A stretch of 11,688 bases of DNA, taken from NCBI GenBank assembly GCA_948497845.1, contig CAOOMX010000004.1:328-12015 (forward strand), read 5' to 3'. Positions 1 through 6,199 of this stretch are shown piece by piece. Under the pieces are notes generated by a model. The model searched no databases and was not told the origin of the DNA. It saw only the letters and a list, made by a program, of their open reading frames with translations. Source of the stretch: an uncultured Bacilli bacterium. Lineage in GTDB: Bacteria; Bacillota_I; Bacilli_A; RF39; UBA660. A program made the translations under genes and the position numbers. How positions within the stretch are numbered: the first letter of the stretch is position 1; every line of letters starts with the position of its first letter.

Positions 1-785
1 CAGGAGATAACTCATATAGATATGCAGGAGCAAATCCAAATAATTATGTATGTTTTGGATCAACAGCAAGCAGTTGCCCAAGTAAAAACCTATATCGAAT
101 AATCGGAGTATTTGGAGATCAAGTAAAACTCGTTAAGGCAACATATGCAACAACCGCCGAAATAGGGACAGTGGCACATAATTCAAATAACTGGTTTTAC
201 TGGAGTGGATCATCAAATAATACATCTAATACATGGAGTAGTAGTACATTAAATACAAGCTCATTAAATGGAACATTCCTAACAAATTTAGGGACAACTT
301 GGACCAATAAAATTGCTACCACTAACTGGCAGGTTGGAGGAATACCATATAATATTGGTACCCGCTCCAACTCAAAGACAACATATAGTTATGAATTAGG
401 AAGTAATAAGAGTAGTACAACATATAGTGCCAAAATAGGATTACCATATTTAAGTGAATACTATTATGCAGCAAGCCCAACATATTGGACATATCCGGGA
501 TATAATGATGATAAAAATGACTATAGAGCAGCAATAGATGATAATTGGATGTATAATGATACGGGGTTTTATACTATAAGCGCCGCTTCTGATATTCCGA
601 GCAATCATGTGTTCTTAGTACAACGCGATTTGTATTCCAGTGACGGATTGCAATATGGAGGCTATGTGGAGAGTATTTATCCGCAAGCTGCCTTAAATGT
701 TTACCCATCCTTTATTCTATTGTCTAGCGTAAAAATCTCAGGAGGTACAGGAACGGAGTCTGACCCGTATAGAATCGAACTGTAG
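1..785 (+). CDS. C-terminal part of a large secreted/surface protein (5' end outside window)
   Basis: The frame is open from base 3 to the TAG at 783-785, giving about 260 residues. The GTG at 171 is internal: coding continues upstream of it, including the segments NPNNYVCFGS and NLYRIIGVFGDQVKLVK. The protein is rich in Asn, Ser, Thr, Tyr and Trp and ends in a GGTGTESDPYRI-type tail. From memory, this tail and the LYRIIGVF segment recur in big extracellular proteins of gut Mollicutes-like bacteria, often annotated as prepilin-like or DUF6273-like. That family link is recall, not a search. No membrane segment or sortase motif is seen at the C-terminus. Codon use differs from the rest of the window: GCC, ACC, CGC, CCG and AAC codons are frequent, while neighbours prefer T- and A-ending codons. 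This suggests a different history or strong selection on expression. The exact function is unknown; adhesion or surface coat is a guess. Confidence 0.75.
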   Translation, partial: GDNSYRYAGANPNNYVCFGSTASSCPSKNLYRIIGVFGDQVKLVKATYATTAEIGTVAHNSNNWFYWSGSSNNTSNTWSSSTLNTSSLNGTFLTNLGTTWTNKIATTNWQVGGIPYNIGTRSNSKTTYSYELGSNKSSTTYSAKIGLPYLSEYYYAASPTYWTYPGYNDDKNDYRAAIDDNWMYNDTGFYTISAASDIPSNHVFLVQRDLYSSDGLQYGGYVESIYPQAALNVYPSFILLSSVKISGGTGTESDPYRIEL

Positions 786-822
786 CCTTGCCATTAAGCT
801 CGTCTAAAAGAATGGTGGAATG

Positions 823-851
823 AAGAGATAGTTTTTGCTATCCTCTTTTTT
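823..851 (+). terminator. Rho-independent terminator of the surface protein gene
   Basis: The arms at 823-831 and 838-847 pair with one bulged C at 843, around a 6-base loop at 832-837. A run of six T follows at 846-851. It sits 38 bases after the stop codon. The -35 box of the next gene lies inside the loop and 3' arm. Confidence 0.75.
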
Positions 852-863
852 ATGTGATAAAAT
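835..863 (+). promoter_or_regulatory. Sigma-A promoter of the GH25 gene, overlapping a terminator
   Basis: TTGCTA (835-840) is followed after 17 bases by TAAAAT (858-863), with an extended -10 TG at 855-856. The predicted transcript start near 870 leaves a leader of only about 12 bases, essentially just the Shine-Dalgarno AGGTGA. Confidence 0.6.
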
Positions 864-881
864 CATGATAGGTGATACGAT

Positions 882-2078
882 TTGAGAAAAAAAGTAATTA
901 CAGGATTGTTTGTCTTTTTTACTGTAAGTATTTTTATAGTAGTAGGAGCTTTTGTAAGAGAAAAAATTGTTTTGAAAAATGCTAAAGTTACTATTGAATT
1001 TGTGGATAACTTAGAAGTTGCTTTTTTAGATAAAGTAAAAGTATCTGATTTTATTTCGTATATAAACGGAACAATTGTTGATGATTATTTTATTAATACA
1101 GAAGAAATTGGTAAGAAGAAGATAGACTTTATTTTTGTTAATGAAGATAATGTAAAAGTGCCTTATTCCTTTGATATATATGTTAAAGATATTCATCCGC
1201 CAGTGGTTTGGTTAAATAATGTTTATACAGTTATTCAAGGAAGTAATAGTAACATAAAAGAAAAAATTCTTTGTGGTGATGATGCTGATCCTACTCCTGT
1301 TTGTGAGATTATCGGAGATTATGATGTTGATAACATAGGTACTTATCCACTTGCTTTTAAAGCTACTGATAGTAGTGGTAATGTTACTGAAAAAGACTTT
1401 TCTTTAAAAGTTGTGGCTCCAAGTAAAGGAAATAGTACTGTAAGTAGTAAAAAGACATTGTTTAGTGATGTAATAAATGAATATAAAAATGAAAATACAG
1501 AAATTGGTATTGATATTTCTCATCATCAAGGTGATGTAAATTTTGTTAAATTAAAAGAAGCAGGTGTAGAGTTTGTTATTATTCGTGTAGGTACTACTAA
1601 AAATAATGATTCTGAGTATGTTCTTGATTCAAAGTTTATACAAAATATTACACAAGCTAATGAAATAGGTATGCCAGTAGGAATATATTTTTATTCTTCT
1701 AGTAATTCAAGAGAAAAGGCTATTCTTGATGCAAAATGGATTTTGGAGCAAATAAAACCTTATAAAATAGATTTGCCTATTGCTTTTGACTGGGAGAAGT
1801 GGAATATTTATAATCAATATCATTTAAGTTTCTTCGGCCTTACAGATATGGCTCATGCTTATTTAGATGTATTTAAAGAAGCAGGGTATGAAGGAATGCT
1901 TTATAGTAGTAAGTCTTATTTGGAGAAAATATGGTTGGAAACAGATTACCCTATATGGCTTGCTCATTATACGAAGAAAACAAATTATGAAAAAGATTAT
2001 GCTTTTTGGCAAATATGTAGTAATGGATTGGTAGATGGTATAGAGGGAGATGTTGACATAAATATACGTTATAAATAG
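882..2078 (+). CDS. Membrane-anchored GH25 muramidase with Ig-like domain
   Basis: This 398-residue protein is predicted to hydrolyse the MurNAc-GlcNAc linkage of peptidoglycan outside the cell. Residues 6-24 form one hydrophobic segment, an uncleaved anchor or signal peptide. Residues 105-178 look like a bacterial Ig-like (DUF5011-type) domain with the ending ATDSSGNVTEKDFSLKVV; C131 and C141 could form a disulfide. Residues 207-398 are a glycoside hydrolase 25 domain. It has GIDISHHQGDV with D211, the catalytic-strand motif AFDWEKW with D303 and E305, and AFWQ at 374-377 followed by the final DVDIN with D390 and D392. All expected acidic residues are present. The start is TTG at 882, chosen because AGGTGA lies 7 bases upstream and a basic N-terminus precedes the membrane helix. 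It probably remodels the cell's own wall or attacks competitors. No terminator separates it from the next gene. Confidence 0.9.
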   Translation: MRKKVITGLFVFFTVSIFIVVGAFVREKIVLKNAKVTIEFVDNLEVAFLDKVKVSDFISYINGTIVDDYFINTEEIGKKKIDFIFVNEDNVKVPYSFDIYVKDIHPPVVWLNNVYTVIQGSNSNIKEKILCGDDADPTPVCEIIGDYDVDNIGTYPLAFKATDSSGNVTEKDFSLKVVAPSKGNSTVSSKKTLFSDVINEYKNENTEIGIDISHHQGDVNFVKLKEAGVEFVIIRVGTTKNNDSEYVLDSKFIQNITQANEIGMPVGIYFYSSSNSREKAILDAKWILEQIKPYKIDLPIAFDWEKWNIYNQYHLSFFGLTDMAHAYLDVFKEAGYEGMLYSSKSYLEKIWLETDYPIWLAHYTKKTNYEKDYAFWQICSNGLVDGIEGDVDINIRYK

Positions 2079-2093
2079 CTTTTGATATGAAGG

Positions 2094-2120
2094 TATGTTA
2101 AAATAAAATAAGAAAGTAGG
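2094..2120 (+). promoter_or_regulatory. Possible extended -10 promoter and RBS before the 160-aa gene
   Basis: An extended -10, TG-T-TAAAAT, lies at 2096-2104, but no good -35 box stands 17 bases upstream. AGTAGG (2115-2120), 6 bases before the ATG at 2127, serves as ribosome site. The gene may instead be read through from the muramidase gene. Confidence 0.35.
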
Positions 2121-2126
2121 TTAAAA

Positions 2127-2609
2127 ATGAGTAACGAATTTGATTATTTAGAATATAGAGAACAACGTCAGTCTTTTAGAGGAACTTTTAAGCATGATAG
2201 AGAAACTTTAATTATTAATAGAGATGGTACTTTTGAAGAACTTGCAGTCGAAGGTTTAGATAATGTCTATCATTCTGAATGCTTAGCAAATCGATTTTCG
2301 CATTTACCTATTATTGATAAATACAATGAATATGAAATAGCACGTCTTGCATGTAAATATGATGATGGAATTGTGTTTATTATAGATAGTATTAGTGTAA
2401 GTATATTTTTACCTTCAACAGTAAGTGCAGAACAAAAAGAAACATTTTATACAATAGCATCTAAGATTGATTCTAAACGTATGGTATTTGCTGGAGTTGT
2501 TCCAAAAGAAGGAGATTTAAAAGCATTTAATGATGGATTAGTTATAAGTGTTACAGAACTTTTGGATGGGTTTTCTACGATACCTTTATCACAACCAACG
2601 AAGAGGTGA
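2127..2609 (+). CDS. Uncharacterised 160-aa cytoplasmic protein upstream of miaA
   Basis: I do not recognise a family. The protein has no signal peptide or membrane helix and mixes charged and hydrophobic residues like a small globular alpha/beta protein. The N-terminal third is very acidic and polar. Residues 82-95 form a hydrophobic stretch (GIVFIIDSISVSIF) that is more likely buried strands than a membrane segment. Its TGA stop overlaps the Shine-Dalgarno AGGTGA of miaA, and only 6 bases separate the genes, so the two are almost certainly co-transcribed and probably translationally linked. This suggests a link to tRNA or translation, but nothing in the sequence proves it. It is the only gene here that ends in TGA, and that TGA is in frame with miaA. 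Confidence 0.8.
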   Translation: MSNEFDYLEYREQRQSFRGTFKHDRETLIINRDGTFEELAVEGLDNVYHSECLANRFSHLPIIDKYNEYEIARLACKYDDGIVFIIDSISVSIFLPSTVSAEQKETFYTIASKIDSKRMVFAGVVPKEGDLKAFNDGLVISVTELLDGFSTIPLSQPTKR

Positions 2610-2615
2610 TTTTGT

Positions 2616-3491
2616 ATGATTATTTGTATAGTAGGGCCAACTGCAGTGGGTAAAACTAAATTAAGTGTAGAACTTGCTAAAATTTATAATGGCGAAATTA
2701 TAAATGCTGATTCTACTCAGGTTTATAAAGGGATGGATATAGGAACTGCTAAAGTTACTAAAGAAGAAAAAGAAGGGGTACCACATCATATGTTTGACAT
2801 TAAAGATGTTACTGAAGATTATAGTGTTTTTGATTATCAAAAAGATGCTAGAGAAAAAATTAGTGAAATAAAAAATAAAGGAAAGATACCTATTATAGTT
2901 GGAGGGTCTGGTTATTATATTAAAGCTCTTTTATATGATTATGAGTTTTCTAATGAGGAAGTAAAAAAGGATTATAGTCATTTATCTAATGAAGAAATTT
3001 ATGAAAAAATCATGGATTATGATGTTTGTGTTCCAATTGAGAAAAATAATCGTAAGAGAAATGTTAGATTATTGGAAAAGTTAGAAAATGGAAGCTTTTC
3101 TATACAAGATTTTAAAGCTTTGTATGATGATGTTTTGTTTATTGGTCTTACAACTGATAGAGATAATTTGTATGAAAGAATAAATAAAAGATTCGATTCT
3201 ATGTTAATAGATTTAATTGATGAAGTAAAACCTTTTTATCTAAAAGGGATTAAGACTAAGGCTATTATGAATGGTATTGGTTATAAAGAATTATATCCAT
3301 TTTTTGATCATGAGAAAACTTTGAAAGAATGTGTTAATGATATTAAGAAGAATACTAGGAATTATGCAAAAAGACAATATACGTGGTTTATGAATCAAAT
3401 GAATGTAACATGGTTTACTACAAATTATGATGACTTTAAAGAAACTATTTTAGAAATTGTTACTTTTATTGATATAAATAAAAAAATATAA
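2616..3491 (+). CDS. miaA: tRNA dimethylallyltransferase
   Basis: MiaA transfers the dimethylallyl group of dimethylallyl diphosphate to N6 of A37 in tRNAs reading codons that begin with U, in the cytoplasm. The 291-residue protein has the Walker A loop GPTAVGKT at residues 7-14, the ADSTQVYKGMDIGTAK segment at 31-46 (D32 is the expected catalytic base), VPHHMFDI at 55-62, VGGSGYYIKALLYD at 95-108, and the C-terminal NTRNYAKRQYTWF block that helps bind tRNA. GGSGYY replaces the commoner GGTxLY, a mild variant. Length is close to the family norm of about 300. The ATG at 2616 follows AGGTGAT, which overlaps the stop of the previous gene. A short gap leads to the lipoprotein gene, and no convincing terminator is visible between them. 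Confidence 0.97.
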   Translation: MIICIVGPTAVGKTKLSVELAKIYNGEIINADSTQVYKGMDIGTAKVTKEEKEGVPHHMFDIKDVTEDYSVFDYQKDAREKISEIKNKGKIPIIVGGSGYYIKALLYDYEFSNEEVKKDYSHLSNEEIYEKIMDYDVCVPIEKNNRKRNVRLLEKLENGSFSIQDFKALYDDVLFIGLTTDRDNLYERINKRFDSMLIDLIDEVKPFYLKGIKTKAIMNGIGYKELYPFFDHEKTLKECVNDIKKNTRNYAKRQYTWFMNQMNVTWFTTNYDDFKETILEIVTFIDINKKI

Positions 3492-3498
3492 CTAATAC

Positions 3499-3527
3499 TT
3501 TCATTTTTTAGTAATTTAAGGTATAGT
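3499..3527 (+). promoter_or_regulatory. Probable promoter of the lipoprotein gene
   Basis: A good -10, TATAGT (3522-3527), stands about 24 bases before the favoured TTG start. The -35 region (TTTCAT at 3499-3504, 17-base spacer) is weak. Continued transcription from miaA is equally possible. Confidence 0.45.
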
Positions 3528-3551
3528 ATTAATAGAAAGGAAGTGTGTGAT

Positions 3552-3998
3552 TTGAAACGTGGTTTAGTTGCAATTTGTTTATCACTTTGCTTATTACTTT
3601 TGACAGGATGTGGCAAAGAACAGTCTTTGACTTGTACTAGAACAATGACACAAGGCGGTATGAAATATGATTTATCTTATAAGATCAATTATAAGGGTAA
3701 ATATGTTACTGACGTTGAAACTGTTGAAAAAATGACTGGTGATAAAGATACTTTAGAAGTAATGAAAACAACTCTTGAAAATACTTATGCTACTTATAAT
3801 GAAATTGAACATTTCAATAATAAAGTAGAAATAGTAGATGAAGAATTAGTTAGTACTACTACTATTGATTATGAAAATATCGATGTAGATAAATTAACTG
3901 AATTGGATTCAAAAAATGCAAGTTTATTTACTAAAGGAAAAGTAGAATTAGAAACCTTGAAAAAGAATTACGAAGCTACTGGAGCTATTTGTGAATAG
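3552..3998 (+). CDS. Small cell-surface lipoprotein (YehR/DUF1307-like)
   Basis: From the TTG at 3552 the product has 148 residues: MKRG, a hydrophobic stretch and the lipobox LLTGC, so lipidation at C20 and anchoring on the outer face of the membrane are expected. A GTG nine bases upstream (3543) is also in frame, but it would touch the ribosome site. AAAGGAAG (3535-3542) is spaced properly only for TTG. The mature part is polar and repeats Thr-rich strands, with K/E-rich helices and a second Cys pair (C27 and the penultimate Cys), possibly a disulfide. Pattern and size recall the YehR/DUF1307 lipoproteins of Bacillota, whose function is unknown; this match is from memory. It ends 17 bases before the stop of the convergent radical SAM gene. 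Confidence 0.85.
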   Translation: MKRGLVAICLSLCLLLLTGCGKEQSLTCTRTMTQGGMKYDLSYKINYKGKYVTDVETVEKMTGDKDTLEVMKTTLENTYATYNEIEHFNNKVEIVDEELVSTTTIDYENIDVDKLTELDSKNASLFTKGKVELETLKKNYEATGAICE

Positions 3999-3999
3999 T

Positions 4000-4031
4000 A
4001 AAAAAGTATCAAAATTAAATGATACTTTTTT
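4000..4031. terminator. Bidirectional terminator between convergent genes
   Basis: Perfect arms at 4000-4011 and 4020-4031 (12 pairs) enclose an 8-base loop. The A-run on one arm and T-run on the other give a U-tract in both directions. The stop codon of the minus-strand gene (4015-4017) lies in the loop, so one arm codes for that protein's last residues. Confidence 0.85.
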
Positions 4032-4938
4032 CTTTGCAACCTTGGTAATAATTTTTTTCTTTCATCATTTTATCTATATCGTTTAGAACACAGAATTTTT
4101 TTATGACCCAAGTGGGAGCAATTAATTCTTCTTGATCAGGATCTCCCGTTATACGTTCTATAACAATAGAATCTTTTAATAAACTTAATTGTTCACATAC
4201 TATATCAATATATTCCTCCTTACTTAATATTGGAAAGGGATTATTTTTATATAGGTGAGCTAATTTAGTGTTTTTACAAATAAATAACATATGTATTTTT
4301 AATCCGTTTATGCCTAAATGATTTAAATATTTTATTGTGTTTAACATGTCTTCTTTGCTTTCATGTGGTAGTCCATTAATAATGTGGGCAACTGTAAAAA
4401 TTTTATTTTGTTGTAATCTTTTTATGGCATTTGTAAATTCTGTGGTTCCATGTCCGCGATTGATTAATTGTAATGTACTTTCTTTGCTGCTTTGTAAACC
4501 TAATTCAATCATTAAGAATGTTTTTTTATTTAGTTCATTTAAATATTTATACCATTCTTCATTGATTGTATCAGGTCTAGTAGCTATGGCAATGCCTACT
4601 ACTTTGGGCAATCTAAGTAATTTTTCTATTAGATCTTTAAGCGTTTCTACATCTAAATAGGTATTTGTACCAGATTGAAAATATGGTATGTATAAACTAT
4701 TTGGCCATTTTTTCTCTAGTATACTTTTGGTGTTGTTGAATTGTTCAATTATATTTTGCGTATCAATTATAATGTTGGCTTTGCTTCGGTTGGAGCAAAA
4801 TATGCAACCCCCATTTTGTTTGTGTGGACATGGAGCATTTACATCAAGGGGTACTTTCATGACCTTTTGACCAAATTTTTTCTTGAAAAAATAGTTTAAT
4901 GTATGATATCTTTTGTTATCTAATGTGTATTGAAACAT
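4015..4938 (-). CDS. TIGR01212/YhcC-family radical SAM protein
   Basis: This 307-residue iron-sulfur enzyme carries the family's cluster motif C37-x7-C45-x2-C48 (CPHKQNGGCIFC), which holds a 4Fe-4S cluster for S-adenosylmethionine cleavage. Further family blocks are ATRPDTI (119-125), IELGLQS (144-150), INRGHG (159-164), HIINGLP (185-191) and the late ERITGDPDQEELIAPTW (261-277). These match the YhcC group, whose reaction is not established as far as I know. Length is normal. The ATG at 4938 is preceded by AGAGGG with suitable spacing. The last residues overlap the shared terminator. It is transcribed divergently from the 67-aa gene and alone, so no pathway partner is visible here. Confidence 0.93.
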   Translation of the reverse strand: MFQYTLDNKRYHTLNYFFKKKFGQKVMKVPLDVNAPCPHKQNGGCIFCSNRSKANIIIDTQNIIEQFNNTKSILEKKWPNSLYIPYFQSGTNTYLDVETLKDLIEKLLRLPKVVGIAIATRPDTINEEWYKYLNELNKKTFLMIELGLQSSKESTLQLINRGHGTTEFTNAIKRLQQNKIFTVAHIINGLPHESKEDMLNTIKYLNHLGINGLKIHMLFICKNTKLAHLYKNNPFPILSKEEYIDIVCEQLSLLKDSIVIERITGDPDQEELIAPTWVIKKFCVLNDIDKMMKEKNYYQGCKEKSII

Positions 4939-4959
4939 AATTATCCCTCTTGTGTTAAA

Positions 4960-4968
4960 ATTCTAACA
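4960..4968 (-). promoter_or_regulatory. Extended -10 promoter of the radical SAM gene
   Basis: Read on the minus strand, TG-T-TAGAAT is an extended -10 element. Transcription would begin near 4953, with the Shine-Dalgarno AGAGGG at 4945-4950 and ATG at 4938. The -35 position holds only an A/T run. Confidence 0.5.
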
Positions 4969-5021
4969 TTTTTTTTAAATTTTTAAAAGTGTTAAATTTT
5001 TAGTTATTATGTCAACTATGC

Positions 5022-5065
5022 TTGATGAGAATATAAGTTTATAATATAATAATTATGAATGGAGG
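5022..5065 (+). promoter_or_regulatory. Promoter and strong RBS of the 67-aa gene
   Basis: TTGATG (5022-5027) stands 17 bases from a perfect TATAAT (5045-5050). A full GGAGG (5061-5065) lies 6 bases before the ATG at 5072. A strong promoter plus a strong ribosome site argue that this short gene is real and expressed. Confidence 0.7.
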
Positions 5066-5071
5066 AGAAAT

Positions 5072-5275
5072 ATGGATCCAATAGAAAATTTGTTGACGAT
5101 TAGAAAAGAACTTATTAGTACGATAGAATCTTGTCAAAAAGATGCTAATTGTTCTGTTATGCAGAATCGATTATTTACTATGTTAAGTGAAGTTGAAGTT
5201 GCTATTAGGGAAATAGATCCTACTCGTTTGGATGCACCATCAGTTGATGAAGAGCCAAGCTTAGGCGGAAGATAA
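5072..5275 (+). CDS. Uncharacterised 67-aa acidic protein
   Basis: The product is mostly one or two amphipathic helices (residues 3-47, with heptad-like Leu/Ile spacing) followed by a disordered, Asp/Glu/Pro-rich tail ending in LGGR. It has two Cys (C20, C27) and no membrane segment or signal. The family is not recognised. Its reality rests on the consensus promoter, the GGAGG ribosome site 6 bases from ATG and a dedicated terminator starting at its stop codon. Such a layout fits a small, possibly abundant cytoplasmic protein, for example an adaptor that dimerises through its helices. That role is a guess. Confidence 0.7.
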   Translation: MDPIENLLTIRKELISTIESCQKDANCSVMQNRLFTMLSEVEVAIREIDPTRLDAPSVDEEPSLGGR

Positions 5276-5299
5276 AACAACATTCTGAGTTGTTTTTTT
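5274..5299 (+). terminator. Terminator of the 67-aa gene
   Basis: AAAACAAC (5274-5281) pairs with GTTGTTTT (5289-5296) around a 7-base loop, and seven T end at 5299. It overlaps the TAA stop. Its 3' arm contains the -35 box of the tRNA promoter. Confidence 0.8.
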
Positions 5300-5318
5300 A
5301 TTTGGTTTAGGGTATAAT
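5290..5318 (+). promoter_or_regulatory. Promoter of the tRNA-Thr gene, nested in a terminator
   Basis: TTGTTT (5290-5295) and a perfect TATAAT (5313-5318) are 17 bases apart. The tRNA begins at 5329, leaving a 5' leader of only a few bases. Confidence 0.65.
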
Positions 5319-5328
5319 AAGAATATCT

Positions 5329-5404
5329 GCTGAAATAGCTCAGTTGGTAGAGCAATGCCCTCGTAACGCATAGGTCGTAAGTTCAAGTCTTACTTTCAGC
5401 ACCA
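5329..5404 (+). tRNA. tRNA-Thr (anticodon CGT), CCA encoded
   Basis: A complete 76-base cloverleaf can be folded. The acceptor stem GCTGAAA (5329-5335) pairs with TTTCAGC (5394-5400), discriminator A5401 and encoded CCA follow. The D arm GCTC/GAGC encloses AGTTGGTA. The anticodon loop CTCGTAA (5360-5366) carries CGT at 5362-5364, reading ACG. The T arm GTAAG/CTTAC carries TTCAAGT. The anticodon stem ATGCC/CGCAT has a C-C mismatch at its loop-closing pair (5359 with 5367, positions 31-39), where a normal stem would have C-G or G-C. The overall sequence resembles known bacterial tRNA-Thr(CGT). It stands alone with its own promoter and terminator. Confidence 0.93.
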
Positions 5405-5415
5405 GATTTAAGGAT

Positions 5416-5453
5416 AACTCGAACTTTTAATTTATCTTATGAGTTCGAGTTTT
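5416..5453 (+). terminator. Terminator after the tRNA
   Basis: AACTCGAAC (5416-5424) pairs with GTTCGAGTT (5443-5451), extended by two weaker pairs, and a T-run of four ends at 5453. The loop is about 14 bases and the U-tract is short, so efficiency may be moderate. Confidence 0.65.
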
Positions 5454-5491
5454 AATATATTTAAATTTATGATAAAATATTTATATAAATA

Positions 5492-5548
5492 AAATTGATT
5501 TATGTCAATTTAGTAAACACACTTGTATAATGACAGTACCATTATACA
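5492..5548 (+). promoter_or_regulatory. GNAT gene promoter inside two inverted repeats (candidate operators)
   Basis: A perfect -10, TATAAT, lies at 5526-5531 with a poor -35 (TGTCAA, 5503-5508). Two perfect inverted repeats cover it. AAATTGA (5492-5498) faces TCAATTT (5505-5511) over the -35 region. TGTATAATG (5524-5532) faces CATTATACA (5540-5548) over the -10 and expected start site near 5538. The positions fit binding of a dimeric repressor. No regulator gene is adjacent. A TATAATAA-G-TTATTATA palindrome after the gene (6088-6104) shares half-site letters. Confidence 0.5.
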
Positions 5549-5591
5549 TAGAAATGTTAATTTATTACTTTTGATTATAAGAGGAAGTAGA

Positions 5592-6083
5592 ATGAAACCA
5601 GTAATTAGGAAAAGAAGGATTAGTGATTCTGAGGAATTAGCACATGCAATTGCGACAGTATGGAATACAACATACAAAGGAATTGTAGATGATGAATTTT
5701 TAATAGGATTATTGAATAGTGAAAAACAATCTGCAGTAAGGTTAAAAAATAGTATAAATGAACAACTACATTATTATGTTCTAGTGTTACAAAATAAAAT
5801 AATTGGTTGGATTTATTTCACATTGGATAGTGATAAACATGAAAGTTCAGCTGAAATTCATTCTTTATACATTTTAAAAGAATATCAAGGAAATGGTTAT
5901 GGTAAATTATTATATAATTATGCAGTTGAAATTATCTTAAAAAATAAAATTAAAAAAGTAATAATTGGCTGTTTGGCTGGTAATCCATCTAATAATTTTT
6001 ATAAATATCTTGGTGGAAAATACATAGGTAATCATTTGTTTAGAGAAAGATATTTAGAAAACATATATTTATTTGAGTTATAA
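5592..6083 (+). CDS. GNAT-family N-acetyltransferase
   Basis: This 163-residue protein transfers an acetyl group from acetyl-CoA to an amine; the substrate is unknown. The fold is visible: an N-terminal VIRKRRISDSEELAHAI strand-helix typical of acetyltransferase_1 members, YYVLVLQNKIIGWIYFTLD strands (61-79), EIHSLYILKEYQGNGYGKLL (88-107) with the acetyl-CoA loop Q99-GNGYG, and the later NPSNNFYKYLGGKYIG block (131-146). The ATG at 5592 is chosen because AGAGGAAG lies just upstream and the family pattern starts there. Frame-open sequence from a TTG at 5523 would place the start inside the promoter. Candidates include a ribosomal or toxin-type acetyltransferase or an antibiotic-modifying enzyme. 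The operator-like repeats imply that it is switched. Confidence 0.9.
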   Translation: MKPVIRKRRISDSEELAHAIATVWNTTYKGIVDDEFLIGLLNSEKQSAVRLKNSINEQLHYYVLVLQNKIIGWIYFTLDSDKHESSAEIHSLYILKEYQGNGYGKLLYNYAVEIILKNKIKKVIIGCLAGNPSNNFYKYLGGKYIGNHLFRERYLENIYLFEL

Positions 6084-6138
6084 AAGATATAATAAGTTAT
6101 TATACCTCGTCCTTTAGGGTACAAACATTTAGATATAG

Positions 6139-6165
6139 AATCAATCAGAAATGATTGGTTTTTTT
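6139..6165 (+). terminator. Terminator downstream of the GNAT gene
   Basis: A 9-pair stem with one G-T wobble (6139-6147 with 6152-6160) is capped by a GAAA tetraloop and followed by T to 6165. The 56 bases between stop and stem (6084-6138) hold the 17-base palindrome at 6088-6104 but no gene. Confidence 0.85.
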
Positions 6166-6199
6166 GTTTTAAGAAAAAATCATAGGAAGGTTGGTGTCT

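Noticed and set aside
171..785. A separate 204-aa gene starting at GTG 171
   Set aside because: The same frame is open to the window's left edge with matching composition and family-like segments, and no ribosome site precedes GTG 171. It is the tail of a longer gene.
2127..3491. Mycoplasma genetic code (TGA as Trp)
   Set aside because: All tryptophans in the intact genes are TGG, no gene contains in-frame TGA, and the one TGA stop overlaps a good ribosome site for miaA.
4337..4870. Two plus-strand ORFs inside the radical SAM gene
   Set aside because: They are antisense shadows of a well-supported minus-strand gene and show no family features or ribosome sites.
5523..5591. Upstream TTG extension of the GNAT protein
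   Set aside because: It would start inside the -10 box. The ATG at 5592 has a proper ribosome site, and family similarity begins there.
6100..6138. Possible T-box or tRNA fragment after the GNAT gene (CCTCGTCCTTTAGGGTAC)
   Set aside because: No T-box sequence, cloverleaf or pairing could be built around it.
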